Shown: positions 23,140-32,561, counted from the stretch's first letter. The stretch is 64,000 bases of DNA from SZUA-36 sp963753105 (GCA_963753105.1 CAVWBD010000002.1:248001-312000); one strand, 5' to 3'. Notes: generated by a model from the sequence alone, not told the origin. Numbers and translations are program-made.

Positions 23140-23604
23140 ATGAATAACCTTAAACTCAATTCATCCGCAAGGGGATTTACAATGATCGAGCTTATGATCG
23201 TTTTAGGCATTATTGCCATACTGGTGGCTATCGCCGTGCCGGCCTACAACGATTATACAGTTCGCTCAAAAGTTGCCGAATGTGTCAACGGGGCTGCCGT
23301 AGCCAAGCTGACCATATCCGAATACCGGCAAACACTGGGTGCATGGCCGCCAGACCTAGAGGACGCCGGACTTGTGCTTTCCGGAACAAGTCACTATTGC
23401 GCGGGCTTAGATAACTATCAGGCTTCGACAGGCGCCTTTGCCATCGATGTGGACGAGGGCGCAATTCAGCCTGGCCTGCCAGCCACTCGAACCTGTACTA
23501 ACGCCTTATATGACATTGGCGGGGTTATTAACTGGGTCTGCTCACGGGGCACAACCGATGAGGATGATCTCAAATACCTGCCTTCAACCTGTCGCAGCGC
23601 CTGA
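23140..23604 (+). CDS. Type IV major pilin, second copy
   Basis: Intact 154-residue pilin. Leader MNNLKLNSSARG, then mature F-TMIELMIVLGIIAILVAIAV with Glu5, and the spine helix continues into PAYNDYTVRSKVAECVNGAA. Six of its Cys residues lie in the globular part (AECVN, HYCAG, RTCTN, WVCSRG, STCRSA), with the last two forming the usual C-terminal disulfide loop. It is a clear paralogue of the first copy: the N-terminal 60 residues and the last 20 are nearly shared, while the middle differs. It ends CRSA, with Ser next to last. Preceded by its own candidate promoter and followed by a hairpin terminator. Confidence 0.95.
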   Translation: MNNLKLNSSARGFTMIELMIVLGIIAILVAIAVPAYNDYTVRSKVAECVNGAAVAKLTISEYRQTLGAWPPDLEDAGLVLSGTSHYCAGLDNYQASTGAFAIDVDEGAIQPGLPATRTCTNALYDIGGVINWVCSRGTTDEDDLKYLPSTCRSA

Positions 23605-23628
23605 CCCAAAGGCGGCTAATTTCCAACT

Positions 23629-23652
23629 AAAGCCACCGTTTTCGGTGGCTTT
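23629..23652 (+). terminator. Hairpin terminator after second pilin
   Basis: A 10-bp stem AAAGCCACCG / CGGTGGCTTT with a TTTT loop lies 25 bases after the second pilin stop. The T-tract after the stem is weak, but the position and the shared end of the second pilin transcript fit an intrinsic terminator. Confidence 0.8.
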
Positions 23653-23670
23653 ATGTTATAAAACACGGTA

Positions 23671-23703
23671 GTTTACGGTAAACATAGAGCATTTTAGTAT
23701 AAT
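23671..23703 (+). promoter_or_regulatory. Candidate promoter of pilB with overlapping palindrome
   Basis: A perfect TATAAT box (23698-23703) lies 30 bases upstream of the pilB start. A perfect palindrome GTTTAC-G-GTAAAC (23671-23683) sits where a -35 element would be, so it may be an operator. No good -35 hexamer at 17-bp spacing was found. Confidence 0.45.
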
Positions 23704-23733
23704 AGGTTGCAGGGAACATGGAGTGCCCCGTTT

Positions 23734-25448
23734 ATGAATACTGAGCTTAAGGCAAACAGCAAACTGCATGGATTTGCACGCCGACTGGTTGCTGAAGGCC
23801 TGATGGAAGAACAGGCCGCCATCGAAGCCGGTATTGAAGCAAACAAACACGGGGTGACCGTTCTTGCCTGGATGATCAGGAACAAGAGTCTCGATCCGGA
23901 GGCCCTGGTCAACGCTGCTTCGGTGGAATACGGTGTTCCAATCATTGATATCCGGGCTGTCGATCTCAGTATTGCCCCTCTTAGCCTGGTTGATGAAAAC
24001 CTGATCCAGAAACACAACACATTTCCATTGTACTTGCGTGGGAACTCACTTTTCCTGGCGGTTTCCGACCCCACAGATAAGGAAGTCATCGACGCTATTT
24101 CATTTAGTTCAGGTTTTCGTGTCGAACCCATACTCGTCGCACCCAATCATCTGGAAGATGCCATTGAGCGGGCAATACAGGCTGCCGATGCGGTATTCGA
24201 TGACTTTGATGATGAAGAAGGCCTGGAAGATGTAGGTTTTCAACTCGATGCAGACCCACTGGAAGACGATTCCAGCGACCCGGCAGTTGATGAAACCCCG
24301 GTCGTCAGGTTCATCAACAAGGTGTTACTGGATGCTATCAGGCGGGGCGCCTCCGATATCCACTTCGAGCCTTACGAGGAAGCTACAGGATAAGATACCG
24401 CCTCGATGGTGTACTGAGCCAGGTTGCGAGCCCGCCGAACCAGATGTCCAGGCGTCTGTCATCGAGGCTTAAGGTTATGGCGGGCCTGGATATTGCTGAA
24501 AAGCGCGTTCCCCAGGATGGACGCATCAAGCTCAACCTGTCGAGGAAAAGATCCATTGATTTCCGTGTCTCGACCTGCCCCATCATGTTTGGTGAAAAGG
24601 TCGTGCTGCGTATCCTGGACTCGGCTGCGACCCGGCTTGGAATTGAAAGCCTTGGTTTTGAGCCGGACCAGCAAAAGGTCTACCACGATTCGGTAACCAA
24701 ACCCTATGGCATGATCCTGGCCACTGGACCCACGGGTAGTGGTAAAACGGTCACACTTTATACTGCCCTGCACCTGTTAAATGACGAAGGCCGCAATATA
24801 TCAACCGTCGAAGACCCCGTGGAAATTCGGGTTAACGGAATCAACCAGGTGCAGCAGAATGTCAAGCAGGGCATGACCTTTGCTTCGGCCTTGAGGTCTT
24901 TCCTGAGACAGGATCCCGATGTCATCATGGTCGGTGAGATTCGTGACCTTGAAACAGCGGAAATCGCCATCAAGGCCGCCCAGACGGGCCACCTGGTGTT
25001 TTCAACCCTGCATACCAACGATGCGCCGCAGTCCATCACGCGCCTGATGAACATGGGTGTGCCGACTTATAACATTACTTCCGCAGTGAACCTGGTGATT
25101 GCGCAGCGCCTGATCCGGCGTTTGCATAAATGCAAGCAGCATGATGACATGCCCAAGGAAGCGCTTTTGCAGGCCGGTTTTCATAAAAACGAAGTCAAGG
25201 ACCTGAAAATCTATAAACCCATCGGCTGCGCCGAATGCCATGAAGGCTACCGGGGCAGAACCGGTGTATTTGAAGTTATGCCGATTTCGGATACTATTGC
25301 CAGGATCATCCTGGAAGAAGGCAACGCCATGCAAATTGCCCGGCAAGCCAGGGAAGAGAATATTAATGACCTGCGCCGTTCAGCGCTCAACAAGGTGGCT
25401 GAAGGCGTAACAGACTTGATTGAAATCAACCGTGTAACCAAGGACTAG
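23734..25448 (+). CDS. pilB: PilB pilus-extension ATPase, one frameshift
   Basis: Cytoplasmic GspE/PilB-family hexameric ATPase that drives pilus assembly. The N-terminal MshEN-type domain (NSKLHGFARRLVAEGLM, VPIIDIRAVDL) is followed by an acidic linker and the catalytic core entry TPVVRFINKVLLDAIRRGASD. Walker A is GPTGSGKT (about 24730), and the Asp box, Walker B and His box follow (VEDPVEIRVNGINQVQ, DPDVIMVGEIRD, FSTLHTNDA). A C-terminal Cys cluster CKQ...CAEC binds zinc in this family. One base is missing near 24385 in the Tyr-Arg-rich segment before RYRLDG. About 570 residues, standard. The start at 23734 gives MNTELKANSKLHG; an in-frame ATG also exists at 23707. Confidence 0.94.
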
Positions 25449-25452
25449 GTTT

Positions 25453-26670
25453 ATGGCTGTAACACAAGTAAATCCCACCATATTTCTTTGGGAAGGACGC
25501 GACAAACGTGGCGTCAAGCTCAAAGGTCAACAGGTTGCCACCAACCCCAACCTGGTGCGTGCAGAACTGAGACGCCAGGGCATCAGCCCCATCCGCGTCA
25601 AGAAAAAGCCTAAAGCCCTGTTCGGTGGTGCAGGCAGCCGGATTACGGCCAAGGAAATTGCGGTGTTCAGCCGCCAACTGGCAACCATGCTCAAATCGGG
25701 TGTGCCCCTGGTAACCGCCTTCCAGATTATTGCCGGTGGTGTCAAGAATCCGCGCATGCGCACCATGGTGGAAAAAATCCGTGCCGAGGTCGAGGGTGGC
25801 GGCAGCCTGGCGGAAGCGCTCAGAGCACACCCCATGCAGTTTGACGAGCTATACATCAACCTGGTTAAAGCCGGTGAAAGCGCGGGTGTACTGGATACTA
25901 TTCTCGACGAAATTGCTTCCTACAAGGAACGTATCGAGAGCATCAAGGGCAAGATCAAAAAGGCCCTGTACTATCCGATTGCGGTTATTGGCGTGGCCAT
26001 TATCGTGTCCGCTATTTTGTTGATTTACGTCATTCCGCAGTTTGAAGGGATATTTGCCAGTTTTGGCGCTGCTCTTCCTGCCTTTACACAGGCGGTAATC
26101 GATGCCAGTCGCTGGCTTCGTTCTAACGGTCTATTTTTACTTGCTGGAACCATCGTATTTATTGTTGCTTTTATATTGGCAAAAAAACGATCCCATCGCT
26201 TTGCACACTTTCTTGACAGGATTTCACTGAAAATTCCAATCGTTGGCGATATCCTCGAAAAATCCGCTATCGCACGTTTTTGCAGAACACTGGCCATTAC
26301 TTTCGCCGCAGGCGTTCCGCTGGTTGACGCCCTGGAGATCGTGGGTGGTGCTACCGGTAATGCCGTTTACAACGATGCCTCAAAGCGCATACGCGAGGAT
26401 GTCGCAGTCGGTCACCAGTTACAGCTTGCCATGCAACAGACCAATGTATTCCCCAACATGGTTATCCAGATGGCAGGCATTGGTGAGGAAGCCGGCTCCC
26501 TGGATGAAATGCTGATCAAGGTGGCCGAGGCCTACGAGGAAGAGGTCAATAATGCGGTTGATGCCCTGTCCAGCTTGCTGGAACCGTTAATCATCGTATT
26601 TATCGGTATTGTAGTAGGCACAATGGTCATCGCCATGTACCTGCCGATCTTCAAGATGGCAGCCGTATAG
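25453..26670 (+). CDS. pilC: PilC inner-membrane platform protein
   Basis: Intact 405-residue GspF/PilC protein, the membrane platform contacted by PilB and PilT. Two homologous cytoplasmic four-helix repeats are visible: FSRQLATMLKSGVPLVTAFQ, then IARFCRTLAITFAAGVPLVD with AMQQTNVFPNMVIQMAGIGE. Three hydrophobic membrane segments lie at about residues 175-195 (IAVIGVAIIVSAILLIYVIP), 225-245 (LFLLAGTIVFIVAFIL) and 375-395 (LLEPLIIVFIGIVVGTMVIA). It starts four bases after pilB and is co-transcribed with it. Confidence 0.97.
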   Translation: MAVTQVNPTIFLWEGRDKRGVKLKGQQVATNPNLVRAELRRQGISPIRVKKKPKALFGGAGSRITAKEIAVFSRQLATMLKSGVPLVTAFQIIAGGVKNPRMRTMVEKIRAEVEGGGSLAEALRAHPMQFDELYINLVKAGESAGVLDTILDEIASYKERIESIKGKIKKALYYPIAVIGVAIIVSAILLIYVIPQFEGIFASFGAALPAFTQAVIDASRWLRSNGLFLLAGTIVFIVAFILAKKRSHRFAHFLDRISLKIPIVGDILEKSAIARFCRTLAITFAAGVPLVDALEIVGGATGNAVYNDASKRIREDVAVGHQLQLAMQQTNVFPNMVIQMAGIGEEAGSLDEMLIKVAEAYEEEVNNAVDALSSLLEPLIIVFIGIVVGTMVIAMYLPIFKMAAV

Positions 26671-26708
26671 GCTGCTAACACTTACAGGCCTATCCATGCT
26701 AGATATTA

Positions 26709-27573
26709 TTGACTAACAATACACCCCTGTTCCTGACAGGGGTGTTCGTTATTGGGCTGTTGATCGGCTCATTTCTCAACGTGGTCATCCTGCGCTTGCC
26801 TGCCCGGCTTCAACACGAATGGCGATGTCAGTGCAAAGAATTGCTTGAGATCGAAGATGATGCCGAAGATAAGCCTCCACCATCTATTTATTTTTCACGT
26901 TCCCAATGCCCCAATTGTGGCTATCAGATAAAAAGCTACGAGAACATTCCTATTGATCAGCTACCTGATGCTCAGGGGGCGCTGCTCTTCCTGCAAAGAC
27001 CGTATTTCTCTGCGCTATCCCATTATTGAATTCACCACAGCCCTGTTTTTTCTGTTGGTTGCCTACCAGTTTGGGCCCGGCCTGCAGACACTGGCTGCCC
27101 TGGGCCTGACTGCAGTGTTAATCGCGCTGGCGGGTATCGACCTGGATCACCAGTTGCTGCCGGATGAATTGACTCTCCTATTGCTGTGGGCTGGTCTTTT
27201 TGTCAGCCTGTTCAATGTCTTTACCGACCCGGTCAGTAGTATTATTGGCGCGTTGGCGGGTTACTTGTCACTTTGGCTCGTTTACCAGTTGTTCCGCCTG
27301 CTTACCGGCAAGGAAGGAATGGGTTACGGAGATTTCAAACTGTTGGCTGCAATGGGCGCCTGGCTGGGCTGGCAGATGTTGCCGTTAATCATTCTGCTGT
27401 CCTCGCTGGTAGGTGCTGTCATTGGTCTCGTAATGATTGGCTTAAAACGTCACCAATCCAGCCAACCCATGCCGTTTGGCCCGTTTATCGCGCTCGCCGG
27501 CTGGATAGCCCTGATGTGGGGTGAAACGATTATCGATACCTACCTGCGGAGTAGTGGCCTGGGAACCCACTGA
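26709..27573 (+). CDS. pilD: PilD prepilin peptidase / N-methylase, one frameshift
   Basis: Bifunctional inner-membrane aspartyl protease that cuts pilin leaders after Gly and methylates the new N-terminal Phe. The N-terminal segment FLTGVFVIGLLIGSFLNVVI is followed by the zinc-type Cys pairs CPNC and CSSC. The two catalytic Asp sites are GIDLDHQLLPD and GMGYGDFKLLAA. The frame changes near 26985, between the two Cys pairs. About 285 residues, normal. The initiator in this frame at 26709 is a non-ATG codon (TTG), about 40 bases after pilC, preceded by weak Shine-Dalgarno sequence. Follows pilB-pilC as in Pseudomonas and Xanthomonas. Confidence 0.93.
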
Positions 27574-27584
27574 GCACCCACGTC

Positions 27585-28235
27585 ATGAACCAGTCATCCA
27601 CGAAATCAGAAAAACTTCCTTATATCGTGGCACTGACCGGTGGTATTGCCTCCGGCAAAACCCTGGTTTCTGATGAATTTGCCAGGCTGGGCGTGCCCAT
27701 TGTCGATATGGATGTCATTGCCCACGAAGTCGTGGAGCCGGGTCAGCCTGCTTTACAGGCGATCAGTGATACTTTCGGGCCTGACATTATTGATTCTGAT
27801 GGTTGTCTCAAGCGTTCCGAACTCAGGGCAATCATCTTTGAAGACCCGGAATCACGCCTGAAACTCGAAGCAATCCTGCACCCGGTAATCAGGCAACAAG
27901 CCGCAGAAGCCATAAAATGCTTGACCGCGCCCTACTGCATCCTGGTGATACCGCTCTTGTCCGACAGGTCCGTCTACCCTGACGTTGACAGGGTTCTGGT
28001 CGTTGACGTGGATGAAGAAACACAGATTACACGCTTAATGGCGAGGGATAACAGCAACCGTCAGCAGGCTGAACAGGCCCTGGCTTCACAGATCAGCAGG
28101 GAACAACGTCTGAATATCGCGGATGATGTCCTGGTTAACTCAGGCACTTTGGATCAAGCTGCCCGGGAAGTCGCGCATTTACACCAACACTACCTACGTC
28201 TAGCCGAAGGCCAAGAAAAGGTGGGGTCAGAGTAA
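27585..28235 (+). CDS. coaE: Dephospho-CoA kinase
   Basis: Intact 216-residue P-loop kinase that phosphorylates the 3'-OH of dephospho-CoA in the last step of CoA synthesis. Motifs are TGGIASGKT (P-loop), VDMDVIAHEVVEPGQPAL and HPVIR, with the lid/adenine region RLMARDNSNRQQAEQALASQ. It starts 12 bases after pilD, the classical pilD-coaE pair. Its final residues VGSE and the stop codon are supplied by the left arm of the inverted-repeat element at 28223. The element has either replaced or been co-opted as the 3' end of the gene. Confidence 0.96.
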   Translation: MNQSSTKSEKLPYIVALTGGIASGKTLVSDEFARLGVPIVDMDVIAHEVVEPGQPALQAISDTFGPDIIDSDGCLKRSELRAIIFEDPESRLKLEAILHPVIRQQAAEAIKCLTAPYCILVIPLLSDRSVYPDVDRVLVVDVDEETQITRLMARDNSNRQQAEQALASQISREQRLNIADDVLVNSGTLDQAAREVAHLHQHYLRLAEGQEKVGSE

Positions 28236-28280
28236 AGTGCCAGAGTCAGCTCACTCTGGCACTTTACTCTGACCCCTTTT
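28217..28280. repeat. REP-like inverted repeat (GGGGTCAGAGT family) between coaE and secA
   Basis: Two perfect 24-bp arms (28223-28246 and 28253-28276) are separated by six bases. The outer ends are GGGGTCAGAGT and ACTCTGACCCC, flanked by AAAAG and CTTTT. This type of hairpin is widespread in proteobacterial genomes and is usually linked with REP-associated (Y1/IS200-like) transposases. No such transposase gene is in the window. It lies at the junction of convergent coaE and secA, so it may also serve as a two-way terminator. A related element (GGGGCCAGGTTCAA arms) is at 53530. Confidence 0.9.
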
Positions 28281-28281
28281 A

Positions 28282-30990
28282 TCAGCTCAATTGCCCATGA
28301 CAGTGCTTGTACTTTTTGCCTGAACCACATGGGCAAGGCTCATTACGGCCCACCTTGCGGCCTTCCCTTACAAACGGTTCATCATGGCCGTCATCTACCT
28401 GGCCGACTGCTGACGCCCGGTCGTGGTGGTATTTCATTTCGGCTTCTTGCTGCCGCCGTGCTTCCACTGCCTCGACGTCTTCCTCGGCACGCACCTGGAC
28501 GCGCGCCAGTATCCGCACGACCTCGTGCTGGATGTTATCCAGCAAGGCCGAGAACATCTCAAACGACTCGCGCTTGTATTCCTGCATCGGCTGTTTCTGG
28601 GCATAACCACGCAGGTGGATGCCCTGGCGCAGGTAATCCATGTTACCCAGGTGGTCTTTCCACTGCTGATCCAGCACATTTAACATCAGCGCCTTTTCAA
28701 AATGACGCATGACATCAACACCGGTAGCGACTTCCTTGGCTTCAAAGTGTTCCCCGACGGTACCCGATATACGCTGACTCACATCGGCCTCGGTTAGTTG
28801 CTCATCCTCGTCCAGCCACGACTGGATTGGTACCTTGATACCAAACTCACCTTCCAGGGCCTTCTCCAGGCCAGCTACGTCCCATTGCTCGTCAATACTG
28901 CCCTCGGGCATGTATTGATCCACGATACTGCTGAAAACGTTCTCCCTGAACTCCAGGATGGCGTCGTGGACGTCGGTATCTTCCATCAGGTCATTGCGTT
29001 GACCGTACACCACCTTACGCTGATCATTGGCGACATCATCGTATTCAAGCAGGTGTTTACGGATATCGAAGTTATGCGCCTCGACTTTACGCTGGGCATT
29101 CTCGATGGCGCGGTTCAACATGCCCGCCTCGATGGCCTCGTCTTGCTTCATGCCAAAACGCTGCATCATGGAAGACATCCGGTCGGATGCAAAAATTCGC
29201 ATCAGGTTGTCTTCAAGCGACAGGTAAAAACGTGATGAACCGGGATCGCCCTGGCGCCCGGAACGGCCGCGTAACTGGTTGTCGATACGCCGTGATTCGT
29301 GGCGCTCGGTACCGATAATATGCAGGCCGCCAGCCTCGAGCACCCTATTGTGTCTTAACTGCCAATCCTCGCGCACTTTTTCTTCTTGCCGCGCGCTCAC
29401 ACCCTCCCCAAGGGCCAGCAGTTCCGCATTCAGATTGCCCCCAAGCACGATATCGGTTCCGCGGCCAGCCATATTGGTTGCAATCGTAACCGCCGAAGGA
29501 CGCCCGGCATGGGCAACGATCTGCGCCTCGCGCTGGTGTTGCTTCGCGTTGAGGACTTCGTGCTTGATCTTGAACTTTTTCAGTCTCTTCGAAATAAGCT
29601 CTGATGCTTCAACCGATGTGGTGCCGACCAGCACGGGCTGCCCACGCTTCACACAATCCGTGATATCGTCGATGATCGCTTTGAACTTGGCCTCGGCTTT
29701 CAGGAACACCAGGTCATCGTGGTCTACCCTGATCATTGGCATGTGCGTGGGTATGACGACAACTTCCAGGCCATAGATGGACTGGAACTCGTAGGCTTCG
29801 GTATCGGCCGTACCGGTCATGCCGGAGAGTTTCTTGTACAGGCGGAAGTAATTCTGGAACGTAATCGACGCCAGCGTCTGGTTTTCCCGTTGAATCGGCA
29901 CTGCTTCCTTGGCTTCCACGGCCTGGTGCAAGCCATCCGACCAGCGTCGGCCCGTCAGCGTACGCCCGGTGAATTCATCAACGATCACGATCTCGCGTTC
30001 CCTGATGATGTAATCAACATCTTTGTGGAACAGGTGGTGCGCACGCAAGCCTGCATTCAGGTGATGTACCAGGTTCAGATTCTGCGCGTTGTACAGGCTG
30101 TCATCAGCTTTCAGCAAACCCGCACTGACCAACAATTTTTCGACCTTGGCCATGCCGTCCTCGGTCAGGTAGACCTGTTTCAGCTTCTCTTCGATCGTGA
30201 AATCACCTTCAGGTATGACATCTGAACCCTCTTCAGGCTTCTCTGCCATCACCAAATTGGGTATCAGCTTGTCAATCTGGGCATACAGCTGTGGCGTCTC
30301 GTCGGCAGGACCGGAAATGATCAATGGTGTACGCGCTTCATCGATCAGGATGGAATCCACCTCATCCACGATCGCAAAGAAGTGACCGCGCTGGACTTTC
30401 TGGTCCGGCGTGAAAGCCATATTGTCACGCAGGTAATCAAATCCGAGTTCGTTGTTGGTCGCGTAAACAACCTCACAGGCATAGGCGGCATTTTTCGCAT
30501 CCTGCGCCATGTCCGGAACCACCACGCCAACCTCCATATCAAGCGCATGGTAGATCGGTCTCATCCAGTCCGCGTCACGGCTTGCCAGGTAATCGTTTAC
30601 CGTAACCACGTGCACGCTGTTGCCGCTAAGCGCATTCAGATAACAGGCAAGGGTAGCCATCAGCGTCTTGCCCTCGCCGGTTTTCATCTCCGAGATCATG
30701 CCTTCGTGCAATACGATGCCACCGATCATCTGCACATCGAAATGCCGCAAGCCCAGCGTCCTTATGCTGGCTTCCCTTACGGTCGCAAAAGCTTCTGGCA
30801 ACAGGTCATCCAGTGTCTCACCATCAGCATAACGCTGGCGAAATTCCGCGGTCTTTGCTTTGAGTTCGTCATCGGACAGTGACTTGATGGAATCTTCGAG
30901 CGCGTTGATCCTTTCAACGATCCGACCCATTTTCTTGACCAGGCGATCGTTTCGGCTGCCAAATATTTTGGTAAACAGTGCGTTCAGCAT
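28282..30990 (-). CDS. secA: SecA preprotein translocase ATPase
   Basis: Intact 902-residue motor of the Sec system. Features in order are the N-terminus MLNALFTKIFGSRNDRLVKKM, NBD1 Walker A MKTGEGKTLMATL, DEAD-like IVDEVDSILIDEARTPLI, NBD2 NMAGRGTDIVLGGN and LRGRSGRQGDPGSSRFYLSL, the helical wing/scaffold, and a C-terminal zinc-binding SecB-contact tail (NEPCPCGSGKKYKHCHG). Length equals that of E. coli SecA (901). It is preceded on the same strand by an M23 peptidase and converges on coaE with the REP-like hairpin between. Confidence 0.98.
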   Translation of the reverse strand: MLNALFTKIFGSRNDRLVKKMGRIVERINALEDSIKSLSDDELKAKTAEFRQRYADGETLDDLLPEAFATVREASIRTLGLRHFDVQMIGGIVLHEGMISEMKTGEGKTLMATLACYLNALSGNSVHVVTVNDYLASRDADWMRPIYHALDMEVGVVVPDMAQDAKNAAYACEVVYATNNELGFDYLRDNMAFTPDQKVQRGHFFAIVDEVDSILIDEARTPLIISGPADETPQLYAQIDKLIPNLVMAEKPEEGSDVIPEGDFTIEEKLKQVYLTEDGMAKVEKLLVSAGLLKADDSLYNAQNLNLVHHLNAGLRAHHLFHKDVDYIIREREIVIVDEFTGRTLTGRRWSDGLHQAVEAKEAVPIQRENQTLASITFQNYFRLYKKLSGMTGTADTEAYEFQSIYGLEVVVIPTHMPMIRVDHDDLVFLKAEAKFKAIIDDITDCVKRGQPVLVGTTSVEASELISKRLKKFKIKHEVLNAKQHQREAQIVAHAGRPSAVTIATNMAGRGTDIVLGGNLNAELLALGEGVSARQEEKVREDWQLRHNRVLEAGGLHIIGTERHESRRIDNQLRGRSGRQGDPGSSRFYLSLEDNLMRIFASDRMSSMMQRFGMKQDEAIEAGMLNRAIENAQRKVEAHNFDIRKHLLEYDDVANDQRKVVYGQRNDLMEDTDVHDAILEFRENVFSSIVDQYMPEGSIDEQWDVAGLEKALEGEFGIKVPIQSWLDEDEQLTEADVSQRISGTVGEHFEAKEVATGVDVMRHFEKALMLNVLDQQWKDHLGNMDYLRQGIHLRGYAQKQPMQEYKRESFEMFSALLDNIQHEVVRILARVQVRAEEDVEAVEARRQQEAEMKYHHDRASAVGQVDDGHDEPFVREGRKVGRNEPCPCGSGKKYKHCHGQLS

Positions 30991-31122
30991 GAGGTTTTTA
31001 GCTTTTCCGGGTTGTTATTTAATAATGTAGTGCCCCGCGAATCAGATGGGGTCAGTTGCCAGATGAAACAAGTAATTTTAACGCAAATGAGGAATGGAAA
31101 TACCCAGGTTCCGGATTGGATT

Positions 31123-32046
31123 TCAGCGCATTTGCTTGACGAATTGATAGGGGTTGACCGGTTTACCCTGGTACAGCACCTCAAAATGCACGTGTGGCGA
31201 TGAAGCACGCCCGGTTGCGCCCATTTTCGCAATGACCTGCCCGGCTGAAATTTCCTCACCCGCCTTGACCAACAGTTCATCATTATGCGCGTAGCGCGTG
31301 ACGTAGCCGTTGCCGTGGTTGATCTCAAGCAACCTGCCATAGCCCTGTTTCTGTCCCGACCAGGTTACGACACCACTGGCAACACCCAGTATCTCGCTGC
31401 CCTTGATACCGGCAAAATCGAGACCTTCGTGCTGCGCCCTTTTACCGGTGAAAGGATCGGTACGCTCACCAAAGCTTGAAGATATCCATCCTGAACTGAC
31501 CGGCCAGCCGGCAGGAGTACGTTCTTCTTCGAGGTTCCTGTCCAGCAATAACAGCTGCAAAGCATCCAGCCGGGCAAACTGCTTGTGTAAAACCTGCGAC
31601 ATGTGATCGATAGAACTCATCATGTCCATGGTGCCCGGGTGGCTGCCGAGGAGATTGTTTTCCGGTCCGCCAACCGGTGGCGGCAGGCTGAAATCAAACT
31701 CTTCCGGGTCCAGTTGACCCAGTAGTACAAGACGCTCGCCCAGGGCATCCAGGCGGGTCGAGGCGGCCTTTAATTCTGCCAGCCTGGCAGCCAGCGCATT
31801 GATGCTGGTTTCCTGCTCACGTGATAGCTGGTCCAGCAGTTGCTGTTGCTGCACGACCTCAAGCCGCATGTCAACGATTGTTTTTTGCAACAGCACCGGG
31901 GTCGGTGAAGTCCAGCGGCCAATGGCAAACATGGAAAACGCCAGCATTAGCACCAGCACGGACAGGACACGCCTGCCGTGTTCATTTTGCAGTGACGGCT
32001 GATACTTCTTGCCGATTGCAAGTATTGAGGTTAGCTTAGTCTTCAT
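31123..32046 (-). CDS. M23-family peptidoglycan peptidase (membrane-anchored LytM domain)
   Basis: Intact 307 residues from the start at 32046 (MKTKLTSILAIGKKYQPSLQ). An N-terminal membrane anchor (VLSVLVLMLAFSMFAIG, about 30-46) is followed by a Gln/Leu-rich coiled coil (EVVQQQQLLDQLSREQETSI) and a C-terminal LytM domain. The zinc ligands are visible in AQHEGLDFAG (HxxxD) and SPHVHFEVL (HxH). The family cleaves peptide cross-links in the cell wall or activates amidases when degenerate; here the metal ligands are intact. Located upstream of secA, in the position known from Pseudomonas and Xanthomonas. Only one base separates its start codon from the divergent DciA-type gene. Confidence 0.9.
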   Translation of the reverse strand: MKTKLTSILAIGKKYQPSLQNEHGRRVLSVLVLMLAFSMFAIGRWTSPTPVLLQKTIVDMRLEVVQQQQLLDQLSREQETSINALAARLAELKAASTRLDALGERLVLLGQLDPEEFDFSLPPPVGGPENNLLGSHPGTMDMMSSIDHMSQVLHKQFARLDALQLLLLDRNLEEERTPAGWPVSSGWISSSFGERTDPFTGKRAQHEGLDFAGIKGSEILGVASGVVTWSGQKQGYGRLLEINHGNGYVTRYAHNDELLVKAGEEISAGQVIAKMGATGRASSPHVHFEVLYQGKPVNPYQFVKQMR

Positions 32047-32047
32047 A

Positions 32048-32513
32048 ATGTCTGACTCACCTACAAAATCCACCAACAGGCCGACCAGCATTCAAGCGTT
32101 GATGCAAAACCACGATGCCGGTTTTGCCAGGATTCTCAAACACGCCAGGCTCCTTAACCGTCTCGATACAATCCTGGACTCTGTTCTTGAGCCGGCTCTT
32201 TCAGCTCATTGCCAGGTTGCTGATTTACGAGACCACTGTCTTGTCCTGGTCTGTTCCAACGCCTCGTTTGCGACCCGCATCCGAATGATCTCGCAACAAC
32301 TGCTCGATTCATTCAGGGATGAAGGTGAGACCGCGATGTGACCGTATTGAAATACGTATCGCTCCCGTCAATCGCCCTCAAGCCGATGTCCGTACCAAAC
32401 GGACCCTCTCACCTGCCGCGCTTGAAGCCCTCGGCAGATTTGCATCAGATAGTGGCGATGCGGATATCCAGGCAATATTTGACAGGATAAAAGCCCGCCG
32501 GAACCGCGAATAA
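32048..32513 (+). CDS. dciA: DUF721/DciA-type protein, one frameshift
   Basis: About 155 residues. DciA is the DnaB helicase loader/operator found in bacteria lacking DnaC. The N-terminal KH-like DUF721 domain is seen in ILKHARLLNRLDTILDSVLE, then HCQVADLRDHCLVLVCSNAS and FATRIRMISQQLL. Then in another frame comes CDRIEIRIAPVNRPQ, typical of the family. The C-terminal tail (LSPAALEALGRFASDSGDAD) ends at 32513. The frame changes near 32325. It is the last housekeeping gene before the glycan island, and its usual neighbour on the other side, lpxC, is 20 kb away. Confidence 0.8.
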
Positions 32514-32561
32514 TACCAGTTTTTGGGTTTTTTACCTAATTCTGAGAGATCGTGCGATTTA

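Noticed and set aside
28217..28280. Insertion sequence end
   Set aside because: No transposase and only a hairpin of about 60 bases. Treated as a REP-like element instead.
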